Source: Luteimonas wenzhouensis (GTDB taxonomy: Bacteria; Pseudomonadota; Gammaproteobacteria; Xanthomonadales; Xanthomonadaceae). Taken from it: a stretch of 64,000 bases of DNA. Both the position numbers and the translations under genes were made by a program. Positions 57,143 through 64,000 of the stretch are shown one piece after another (position 1 is the first letter of the stretch; the number at the start of each line of letters is the position of its first letter). Under the pieces are notes generated by a model. That model was given only the letters and a program-made list of their open reading frames with translations. It did no database searches and was not told the origin of the DNA. The stretch spans positions 310,001 through 374,000 of the forward strand of contig NZ_VOHE01000002.1 of NCBI RefSeq assembly GCF_007859305.1. The letters run 5' to 3'.

Positions 57143-59355
57143 TGCGTGTCCCCCGGCGCGTGCGGGAACTCCAGCGCCTTGTAGTACTCGAGCGGATGTT
57201 CGGGCGGGGCCTCGCCCTCGGGCAGCGGCAGCCGCGAGAACGTCTGGAAATAGGCGATGCTCGCATCGCGCCACCACTGCGCCTCCTTGCGCTGGATCGC
57301 CAGGAAACGCTCGATCTGGTGGTGGCGTTCGGCATCCACATGCCCGCGCAGGCCGTCCCAGGTGCGCTGCATCCACTCCACCTGGGCCACGCCGCGCGAA
57401 TAGCGGTGCACCAGTTCGTCCCACAGGCTGCGGCCGGAAGAGACGCGGCTGGTCCATGGCCGGTGGTGGAACCAGAGCAGGAAGTCCTCGGGCACGCGCT
57501 CCGGATCGTTGAACACCTCCGCCACCGGCGGCGCGTACTGCGACACCGCGTCGCTGCCGGACGTGGTGCGGTCGAAGCCGATGCCCTCGCGGGTGGCACG
57601 GTGGTAGTACACCGAGGTCCAGTCCGCGCGCGGGCCGCCCTCCACCCAGGGACCGGGCCCGTAGTGGTGGCCGCGCCCCATCAGGTGGTGCAGGCCCAGC
57701 GGTGTCATGTAGTCCACGGCGGCCTGGTGCGAACCCATCATCATCGCCACCACGGGCTCGACGAACGCGGGGTCGGCGCTGAAGGTCATGCGCACCCACT
57801 CCTCGGCCACCGTGCGCGAATCCAGGTAGGGGTCCCAGGCCAGGCGCCCGAATACGTACCAGTTGGCCTGGTCGAAGTGGGAGCCGCTCCAGTTGCGGTC
57901 GGTGCCGATGTTGGCCACCCCGGCGATGCCGCTGATCGCGTGGCCGTCGAGGGAGCCGTCCACGACCTTCGCCACCGTCGAACCCGGGCCGGCGGCGTGG
58001 GTGTCGGCACGCAGCACCTCCTCGTACATCGGTCCCAGGTACACCAGGTGGGTGGCGAAGCCCAGGTATTCCTTGGTGATCTGGAACTCCATCATCAGCG
58101 GCGTCTTCGGCATCGCGCCGAACAGCGGATGGAACGGTTCGCGCGGCTGGAAGTCGATCGCGCCGTTCTTCACCTGCACCAGCACGTTGTCGCGGAAGCT
58201 GCCATCGAGCGGCACAAACTCGGTGTAGGCCTGCTTGTGGCGGTCGTCGGGTTCCTCGTGGGAATAGACGAAGGCACGCCACATCACCACGCCGCCGTGC
58301 GGGGCGAGCACCTCGGCAAGCATGTTCGCGCCGTCGGCGTGGGTGCGGCCGAAGTCCTGCGGGCCGGGCTGGCCTTCCGAATTGGCCTTGACCAGGAAGC
58401 CGCCGAAGTCGGGGATGCGCGCGTAGATCTCCGCGGCCTTGTCCTTCCACCAGCGCTGCACCGCCGGATCCAGCGGATCGGCCGTGTCCATCCCGCCGAT
58501 CTCCATCGGCGCGCTGAAGCGCGCGCTCAGGTACACCCTGATCCCGTACGGCCGCAGCACGCCGGCCAGCGCCGCGACCTTGGCCAGGTACATCGGCGTG
58601 AGGATCTGCGCGTTGGCGTTGACGTTGTTGAGCACGGCGCCGTTGATGCCGATCGAGGCGTTCGCGCGGGCGTAGTCGGTGTAGCGCGGGTCGAGCCAGT
58701 CGGGCAGCAGGTGCCAGTTCCAGATCGACTGGCCGGAGTAGCCGCGCTCGACGTAGCGGTCGAGGTCGTCCCAGTGGTTGAGGACGCGCAGCTTGACCTT
58801 CGGCGCCTGGCGCAGGTCCAGCGCATCGAGCGGCTGCCGTGTCTGCAGCAGCCGCAGCAGGTGGAAGCTGCCGTAGAGCGCGCCGACATCGCTGTTGGCG
58901 GCCACCACCGTGGCCGGGCGCCCGTCCAGCTCGACGCTGCGGATCAGGTAGCCCTCGTCGCCGAGCCCCTCCAGGTCCAGCCCGAGCCCCGCCAGCGCCG
59001 GCAGCGACGCCGGCGTGCCCACCAGCACCGCGCCCGCGGCCGAGGGCGCGTCGGCCACGGCCGGCGCCTGGCCCAGCAGGCCGCCCAGGCCGCGCAGCAG
59101 CTCTTCGCGGGCCACGCGCTGGGTGGGCGTGGACGCCGGCGCCACCAGCTGCGCCAGGTGCGGCCGGTAACGCAGCTGCTGCCCGGCCTCCAGCGGGCGG
59201 TAGCGCAGCCACAGCTCGTAACCATCCTCGGCCTGCGCCACGGGCAGCAGAGCCAGCGCCAGCAGCGCCACGGACATCCGGCGCAGCCAGCGCCCGAAAC
59301 GGCCCCCCGTGCCGGGGCGCGGGTGCTGCCGGCCGTTGACGGTTGTGTGTAACAT
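57139..59355 (-). CDS. GH67 alpha-glucuronidase
   Basis: 738 residues. It cleaves (4-O-methyl)glucuronic acid from the terminal xylose of short aldouronic acids. Catalytic regions: Glu in KANSEGQPGPQDFG, Asp in QVKNGAIDFQPREPFHPLFG, Glu in MMEFQITKEYLG. Signal-like segment MSVALLALALLPVAQA starts at 59277; I use the ATG at 59355 because GAGGG stands eight bases before it, but 59277 is a valid alternative giving 712 residues. First gene of the minus-strand unit GH67-esterase-manD-GH43-GH3-uxuB; divergent from the LacI-family gene. Confidence 0.92.
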   Translation of the reverse strand: MLHTTVNGRQHPRPGTGGRFGRWLRRMSVALLALALLPVAQAEDGYELWLRYRPLEAGQQLRYRPHLAQLVAPASTPTQRVAREELLRGLGGLLGQAPAVADAPSAAGAVLVGTPASLPALAGLGLDLEGLGDEGYLIRSVELDGRPATVVAANSDVGALYGSFHLLRLLQTRQPLDALDLRQAPKVKLRVLNHWDDLDRYVERGYSGQSIWNWHLLPDWLDPRYTDYARANASIGINGAVLNNVNANAQILTPMYLAKVAALAGVLRPYGIRVYLSARFSAPMEIGGMDTADPLDPAVQRWWKDKAAEIYARIPDFGGFLVKANSEGQPGPQDFGRTHADGANMLAEVLAPHGGVVMWRAFVYSHEEPDDRHKQAYTEFVPLDGSFRDNVLVQVKNGAIDFQPREPFHPLFGAMPKTPLMMEFQITKEYLGFATHLVYLGPMYEEVLRADTHAAGPGSTVAKVVDGSLDGHAISGIAGVANIGTDRNWSGSHFDQANWYVFGRLAWDPYLDSRTVAEEWVRMTFSADPAFVEPVVAMMMGSHQAAVDYMTPLGLHHLMGRGHHYGPGPWVEGGPRADWTSVYYHRATREGIGFDRTTSGSDAVSQYAPPVAEVFNDPERVPEDFLLWFHHRPWTSRVSSGRSLWDELVHRYSRGVAQVEWMQRTWDGLRGHVDAERHHQIERFLAIQRKEAQWWRDASIAYFQTFSRLPLPEGEAPPEHPLEYYKALEFPHAPGDTQ

Positions 59356-59470
59356 TCCGCAAGCCCTCATGTCAGGTCGTGTCGCGAAGGACGTCGCGTC
59401 CATCCAGCGCACCGTGCCGCGCATGCCGGCTCGATCCACAGACGGCCGCGGCGCGGCAAGGGAAACCACA

Positions 59471-60526
59471 GTGCAAAAGCCGAGGAAAGCTGCCCGCCGC
59501 AAGGGACAGGCGGTCACCCTGGACGAGGTCGCCGCGCTGGCGAAGGTCTCGCCGATGACGGTCTCGCGCGTGGTCAACGGGCAGGGCAAGGTCCGCGACA
59601 GCACCCGCGACCGGGTGATGCGTGCGGTGCGCGAACTCGGCTACACGCCCAACCTCGCCGCCAGCGCGCTGGCCACCGCGCAGGACACGCGGGTGGCGAT
59701 GATCTACACCAACCCCAGCTCTGCCTACCTGCGCGAGCTGCTGGTGGGCGCGCTGCGCGGGTCCACGCGCACCGCCGCCCAGCTGGTCATCGACACCTGG
59801 GAGACGCTGGGCGCCGCCGCCCAGCGCCAGGCCGCGCGCACCCTGGCCCGGCGCGTGGCCGGGGTGATCCTGCCGCCGCCGCTGTGCGAGTCCAAGGGCA
59901 TCGTGTCCGAGTTCCTGGAAGCGGAGGTACCGGTGGTAGCGATCGCCTCGGGCCGCTTCCACCAGGACATCTCCTGCGTGCGGATCGACGACTTCCGCGC
60001 CAGCAAGGACATCACCCAGCACCTGATCGCCGCCGGCCACCGCCGCATCGGCTACATCAAGGGCAACCCGAACCAGACCGCGAGCGTGCGCCGTTTCGAG
60101 GGCTTCCAGTCGGCGCTGGCGCAGGCCGGCATCGAACTGGACGAAAGCCTGGTCCAGGGCGGCTTCTTCACCTACCGCTCGGGCCTGGAGGCCAGCGAGA
60201 AGCTGTTGGCGCACGCCAATCCGCCCACCGCGATCTGCGCGGCCAACGACGACATGGCCGCGGCCGCGGTGTCGGTGGCCCACCGGCGCGGCATGGAAGT
60301 GCCGCGCGACCTGTCGATCGTCGGCTTCGACGACACTTCGGCCGCGACCACGGTCTGGCCGGAGCTCACCACCATCCGCCAGCCGATCGCAGCGATGGCC
60401 GACTCGGCGATCGACATCCTGCTGCGCAACGTCCGGCGCAAGGACAAGAGCACCCGCACCGTGGTCGACCACCTGGTGCCGCACGAGCTGGTCGAACGCG
60501 ACTCGGTGGCGCCGCCGGCGCGCTGA
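59471..60526 (+). CDS. LacI-family repressor, probable XylR-like regulator of the region
   Basis: 351 residues. Helix-turn-helix VTLDEVAALAKVSPMTVSRVVNG at residues ~15-37, hinge RELGYTPNLAASALA, then a periplasmic-binding-protein-like effector domain (VRIDDFRASKDITQHLIAAGHRRIGYIKG; LSIVGFDDTSAATTVWPELTTIRQP). The GTG start at 59471 is chosen: AAGGGA lies seven bases upstream and the basic N-terminus then directly precedes the HTH. It is expected to bind the TAGCGCTA palindromes at 30719, 30868 and 63617 and to release them on a xylose- or xylan-derived inducer. No such box is seen at its own promoter. Confidence 0.88.
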   Translation: MQKPRKAARRKGQAVTLDEVAALAKVSPMTVSRVVNGQGKVRDSTRDRVMRAVRELGYTPNLAASALATAQDTRVAMIYTNPSSAYLRELLVGALRGSTRTAAQLVIDTWETLGAAAQRQAARTLARRVAGVILPPPLCESKGIVSEFLEAEVPVVAIASGRFHQDISCVRIDDFRASKDITQHLIAAGHRRIGYIKGNPNQTASVRRFEGFQSALAQAGIELDESLVQGGFFTYRSGLEASEKLLAHANPPTAICAANDDMAAAAVSVAHRRGMEVPRDLSIVGFDDTSAATTVWPELTTIRQPIAAMADSAIDILLRNVRRKDKSTRTVVDHLVPHELVERDSVAPPAR

Positions 60527-60550
60527 CGCGCCGACGCCCGCCAGGCCGGC

Positions 60551-60575
60551 CCGGCGCGCGCCCGACGCGCGCCGG
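60551..60575. repeat. Inverted repeat between the regulator gene and xylA
   Basis: CCGGCGCGCG, five-base loop, CGCGCGCCGG: two perfect 10-base arms in the 203-base convergent gap. No T-run follows on either strand, so a terminator role is unproven. Confidence 0.6.
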
Positions 60576-60729
60576 ATCCACGGGTCCCGCCTCCCGGCCG
60601 TCTCCCGCTCCCGCTCGCGGCGCGCGGGACGCGCGAGCGGGCGTGCGACGCCCCGGCCATGCCGGCAGGGGCGCGCCGGACCGGCAGGCAGGGGCGGCTT
60701 CGCTCCCATGACGACCGGCCGCCGCCTCC

Positions 60730-62064
60730 TCAGCGACGCAGGAGGTACTGGTTGAGCAGGTTCTCGTAGCGCTCCTGCTTGCCGCTGATCTGCTGCGGCT
60801 CGCCGTTCTTCGCCGCGAGCGCCACCAGGTCGGCGAGGCCGAGCTTGCCGGCCTCGAAGTCGGCGCCGGGCCCGCTGTCGAAGCTGGCGTAGCGTTCCTT
60901 GCGCCACTGCTCCCAGGGCGAATCATTGAGCAGCGCGTGGGCCACTTCCAGGCCGCGGGCGAACGCGTCCATGCCGCCGATGTGGGCCAGGAACAGGTCC
61001 TCCATGTCGGTCGACTCGCGGCGCGGCTTGGCGTCGAAATTCAGGCCGCCCGGCAGGCCGCCCTGGCGCAGCACCACCATCATCGCGCCCACGGTGTCGT
61101 AGAGGTCGGTCGGGAACTGGTCGGTGTCCCAGCCGTTCTGCGGGTTGCCGCGGTTGGCGTCGATGCTGCCCAGCAGCCCGTGGTCGGCCGCCACCTGCAG
61201 GTCGTGCTCGAAGGTGTGGCCCGACAGCGTGGCGTGGTTGGCCTCGATGTTGAGCGAGAAGTCCTTCTCCAGGCCGTGCTCCTTGAGGAAGCCGGCGACG
61301 GTGGCGCTGTCGAAGTCGTACTGGTGCTTCATCGGCTCCATCGGCTTGGGCTCGATGAAGAACTGGCCCTTGAAGCCGATGCTGCGGCCGTAGTCGCGGG
61401 CCATGGTGAGGAAGCGGGCGAAGTGCGCCAGCTCGCGCTTCATGTCGGTGTTGTGCAGGCTGGCATAGCCTTCGCGCCCGCCCCAGAACACGTAGTGCTC
61501 GCCGTCGAGCTCCACCACGGCATCGAGCACGGCCTTCACCTGCACCGCCGCGCGGGCGACGACGGCGAAGTCCGGGTTGGTGGCGGCGCCGTTCATGTAG
61601 CGCGGGTGCGAGAACAGGTTGGCGGTACCCCACAGCAGCTTCACGCCGGTGGCCTGCTGGCGCTCCTTGGCCAGGGCCACCATGTGCCTGAGGTTCTTCT
61701 CGTAGGTGGCGATGTCGTCGGCGTCGGGCGCCAGGTCGACGTCGTGGAAGCAGTAGTACGGCACGCCGAGCTTGGAGAAGAACTCGAACGCGGCGTCGAC
61801 CTTGGCCTCGGCCGTGGCCATCGCATCGCCCTTTTCCCACGGGAAGCGGCGGGTGCCCGGGCCGAACGGGTCGGCGCCGGCGTTGCAGAAGGTGTGCCAG
61901 TAGCAGACCGCGAAGCGCAGGTGTTCGCGCATGGTCTTGCCGCCGATCTTCCTGTCCGCGTCGTAGACCTTGAACGCCAGCGGGTTGTCCGAGTCGGGGC
62001 CCTCGTACGGGATCCGGCCGATGCCGGGGAAGTATTCCTTCGCGCCGATGAATGGATTGCTCAT
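60730..62064 (-). CDS. xylA: Xylose isomerase
   Basis: 444 residues, class II length. It isomerises D-xylose to D-xylulose. Motifs: [15 protein letters not shown] with the catalytic His, [27 protein letters not shown] (metal Glu), [18 protein letters not shown] (metal Glu and His) and [22 protein letters not shown] (metal Asps). It is 41 bases after xylB on the same strand, so the order is xylB-xylA under the operator at 63617. Confidence 0.97.
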   Translation of the reverse strand: MSNPFIGAKEYFPGIGRIPYEGPDSDNPLAFKVYDADRKIGGKTMREHLRFAVCYWHTFCNAGADPFGPGTRRFPWEKGDAMATAEAKVDAAFEFFSKLGVPYYCFHDVDLAPDADDIATYEKNLRHMVALAKERQQATGVKLLWGTANLFSHPRYMNGAATNPDFAVVARAAVQVKAVLDAVVELDGEHYVFWGGREGYASLHNTDMKRELAHFARFLTMARDYGRSIGFKGQFFIEPKPMEPMKHQYDFDSATVAGFLKEHGLEKDFSLNIEANHATLSGHTFEHDLQVAADHGLLGSIDANRGNPQNGWDTDQFPTDLYDTVGAMMVVLRQGGLPGGLNFDAKPRRESTDMEDLFLAHIGGMDAFARGLEVAHALLNDSPWEQWRKERYASFDSGPGADFEAGKLGLADLVALAAKNGEPQQISGKQERYENLLNQYLLRR

Positions 62065-62105
62065 TGCTGTGGTGTCCGTGGAGTCGTGAGTGGTAGGGGG
62101 CGCGC

Positions 62106-63599
62106 TCAATCCGCGTAGAGCGGGCGGATCGCGTCGAGGTGGGTGAGGAACCGCTGGTAGTGGGCTTGGTAGGCCGAGGTCGCCTCGGCGTGCGGCTGCG
62201 CGGACAGGCGCGGGTCGGGCTGCACGTGGGCCGCGGCCAGCGCACTGAGGTCGGCATCGCCGCCCGACGCGCGCTCCACCGCCCACATCGCCTGCAGCGC
62301 CGCGCCGAACGCCGCGCCCTCGGCCTGCTCGGGCACGTCGACCGGGAGGCCGAACATGTCGGCGGCCATCTGCCGCCACACCGCGCTCTGGCTGCCGCCG
62401 CCGGTCAGGCGGACGGCCTCGAAGCGCAGGCCGGCGTCGACCAGCCCGTCGTAGCCGTACTTGAGGCTGTACATCGCGCCTTCCATCGCCGCGCGGTAGA
62501 GGTTGGCGCGGCTCAGGTTGGTCGCGGTCATGCCGAACAGGCTGCCGCGCCCGTGCGGCAGGTCGGGCGTGCGCTCGCCGTTGAGGAACGGCAGCATCAG
62601 CAGCCCGTCGGCGCCAGGCCGGGTGTTGGCCAGCAGCGCGTCGCCGTCGCGCGTGGAGAAGCCGCACAGGCGGGCGACCGACTCGGTCGCCACGGTGCAG
62701 TTCATGGTGCAGATCAGCGGCAGCCAGCCGCCGGTGGAGTCGCAGAACGCGGCCCAGCGGCCCTGGTCGTCGACCACCGCGCGGTCGGCGTAGGTGAAGA
62801 TCGTGCCCGAGGTGCCCAGGCTCATGCTGAGCACGCCCGGGACCACGTTGCCGGTGCCGATCGCGGCCATCATGTTGTCGCCGCCGCCGGCCGAGACCCG
62901 GACCGAGTGCGGCAGGCCGAGTTCGTCGGCCAGCGCGGGCCGGATCTTCGCCAGGTGGTCGGCCGGGACCAGCGGCGGCAGGCACTCGCGCAGGTCGCGG
63001 TCGGGATCGGTGGCGGCCAGCATCTCCGGCGACCAGTCGCGGCGGCGCACGTCGAGCCAGCCGGTGCCCGAGGCATCGCCGTGCTCCATCCACAGCTCGC
63101 CGGTGAGCCAGTAGTTGATGTAGTCGTGCGGCAGCAGGATCGTCGCCATGCGCGCATAGGCCTGCGAGCGGTGCTTGCGCGTCCACGGCAGCTTGGAGGC
63201 GGTGTAGCCGGCCAGGATCGGGTTGCCGGCCAGTTCGATGCAGCGCGCGGGGCCGCCGACCGCGTCCATGATCTCGTCGCACTCGGCGGTGGTGCTGGTG
63301 TCGTTCCAGAGCTTGGCCGGCGCCAGCACGCTGCCGCTGCGGTCGAGCGGAACGAAGCCGTGCTGCTGGCCGGACACGCCGATCGCCACCACCCGCGCAC
63401 GGACCGCCGGGTCGATGCGCGAGAAGCAGACGCGCACCGCGTCCACCCACCAGTCGGCGCGCTGCTCGCGGCTGCCGTCGTCGCCCGCCGCGAGGTCGAG
63501 TGGCTGGCCTGCGGTGGCCACGATCTGCCGTGCGTCGGGATCGTAGGCCACCAGCTTGACGCTCTGGGTGCCCACATCCAGTCCTACGAACAGGCCCAT
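62106..63599 (-). CDS. xylB: Xylulokinase
   Basis: 497 residues, FGGY kinase. ATPase phosphate-1 [15 protein letters not shown] at the N-terminus, substrate block [11 protein letters not shown], catalytic Asp in [14 protein letters not shown], and adenosine motif [16 protein letters not shown]. It phosphorylates D-xylulose to xylulose 5-phosphate for the pentose phosphate pathway. The start at 63599 places the GLDVGT strand at the N-terminus. A LacI-type operator lies 17 bases upstream. Confidence 0.96.
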   Translation of the reverse strand: MGLFVGLDVGTQSVKLVAYDPDARQIVATAGQPLDLAAGDDGSREQRADWWVDAVRVCFSRIDPAVRARVVAIGVSGQQHGFVPLDRSGSVLAPAKLWNDTSTTAECDEIMDAVGGPARCIELAGNPILAGYTASKLPWTRKHRSQAYARMATILLPHDYINYWLTGELWMEHGDASGTGWLDVRRRDWSPEMLAATDPDRDLRECLPPLVPADHLAKIRPALADELGLPHSVRVSAGGGDNMMAAIGTGNVVPGVLSMSLGTSGTIFTYADRAVVDDQGRWAAFCDSTGGWLPLICTMNCTVATESVARLCGFSTRDGDALLANTRPGADGLLMLPFLNGERTPDLPHGRGSLFGMTATNLSRANLYRAAMEGAMYSLKYGYDGLVDAGLRFEAVRLTGGGSQSAVWRQMAADMFGLPVDVPEQAEGAAFGAALQAMWAVERASGGDADLSALAAAHVQPDPRLSAQPHAEATSAYQAHYQRFLTHLDAIRPLYAD

Positions 63600-63616
63600 C
63601 TTCCAGTCCCCGAAAA

Positions 63617-63630
63617 AGTTAGCGCTACCA
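63617..63630. promoter_or_regulatory. LacI-type operator before xylB
   Basis: On the minus strand TGGTAGCGCTAACT, 13 of 14 bases equal to the xyl-box TGGTAGCGCTAACA. It is 17 bases from the xylB start, so bound repressor would block transcription initiation or early elongation. Confidence 0.8.
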
Positions 63631-63781
63631 AAATATCCGTACGTCGTCCCCTGCAGCGCGAACAGCGGCACGCCGGGGGCGCGGGCGGTGCAGCCCGGCG
63701 GCGTGTGGGCGACTGTACACATCCGGAGGGGAAATGCCTTGCTGCAGTGCGCAATCGCCCCCGAGGGGACGCGGCGGCGAA

Positions 63782-63795
63782 AGTTAGCGTTAACA
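63782..63795. promoter_or_regulatory. Second LacI-type palindrome upstream of xylB
   Basis: AGTTAGCGTTAACA; on the minus strand TGTTAACGCTAACT. It shares the TTA-CG-TAA shape with the box at 63617 but has GT in place of GC in the core. Box centres are 165 bases apart; it may serve looping or a divergent promoter beyond base 64000. Confidence 0.6.
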
Positions 63796-64000
63796 TTTTC
63801 TTTCGTTTTCAGGTGCGCTACGGCACAGTTGCGGGCCTGGTCTCGCAGTTCATTGAGACAACCCTTCGCCGCGAAGCCGGGAGGCAGGCCGCGCCCTGCC
63901 GGAGTATCGGGATGCCCGTCTGCCGACTGCGGTCGCGCCCATGGCAATCCGGCCGCGCCCCTTCCCGGCTTCCGTCTTCCTGCCGTCTCGCCCCGCGAGA

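Larger units (their letters stand above)
63600..64000. other. 401-base stretch before xylB to the window end
   Basis: No supported gene. It holds the xylB operator (63617), a second similar palindrome (63782) and presumably promoters for xylB and for a gene outside the window. Confidence 0.6.

Noticed and set aside
55154..59362. A single 1402-codon minus-strand frame that could suggest an esterase fusion protein.
   Set aside because: Only the last 662 codons carry a signal peptide and SGNH motifs; the upstream part is the wrong frame over the GH67 gene.
60551..60575. GC-rich hairpin as a bidirectional terminator.
   Set aside because: No T-run on either strand; listed only as an inverted repeat.

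Overview
The window is about 70% G+C by eye and densely packed with genes. Gene content (TonB-dependent receptor without SusC/D partners, xylan and glucuronate genes resembling the Xanthomonas xylan utilisation system, the rnr-rlmB pair, RNase T, a Pst system) points to a gammaproteobacterium of the Xanthomonadaceae/Lysobacteraceae. Genus is not resolvable by eye. The call rests on protein motifs, not on a database search.

Bases 1-6 kb: the 3' end of endonuclease III, then a tightly coupled five-gene operon (asparagine synthetase-like amidotransferase, acyl carrier protein, PrmC/HemK-like methyltransferase, NAD synthetase-like enzyme, GNAT-like protein). Four of its genes are joined by ATGA stop/start overlaps. 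I do not recognise a described product for this set. Bases 6-13.4 kb: a PhoB-type phosphate locus with an OprO/OprP-like porin on the minus strand, then two tandem PstS proteins (one soluble, one lipoprotein), pstC, pstA, pstB and phoU. Pho-box arrays with exact 11-bp period lie in the divergent promoter and before the second pstS, and there is a UUCG terminator between the pstS genes.

Bases 13.7-24 kb: a likely RiPP operon (signal peptide, EF-hand pair and four EG-x-CG motifs in the precursor; MNIO/DUF692 enzyme; DUF2063 partner), RNase T, a lysine/alanine-rich histone H1-like protein, a SugE/Gdx guanidinium exporter preceded by a guanidine-II (mini-ykkC) riboswitch, a small membrane protein, rlmB, rnr, tRNA-Leu(CAG) with its terminator, a small lipoprotein, a GIY-YIG-like protein and a DUF892 ferritin-like protein.

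Bases 24.1-63.6 kb: one large (glucurono)arabinoxylan utilisation region. Uptake: a TonB receptor, a GPH symporter, an MFS hexuronate transporter and a GntP permease. Depolymerisation: GH10 xylanase, GH3 beta-xylosidase with PA14, three GH43 enzymes, GH67 and GH115 alpha-glucuronidases, and an acetyl-esterase. Glucuronate catabolism: uxaC, uxuB and manD, leading to 2-keto-3-deoxygluconate. Xylose catabolism: xylA and xylB, and in parallel a non-phosphorylating pentonate route (lactonase, YjhG-type dehydratase, FAH-family dehydratase, ketoglutarate semialdehyde dehydrogenase). A LacI-family regulator gene sits among them, and four LacI-type palindromes (core TAGCGCTA or variants) mark the promoters of the receptor/transporter pair and of xylB-xylA. 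GC-rich REP-like palindromes, some duplicated, fill several intergenic gaps of this region.
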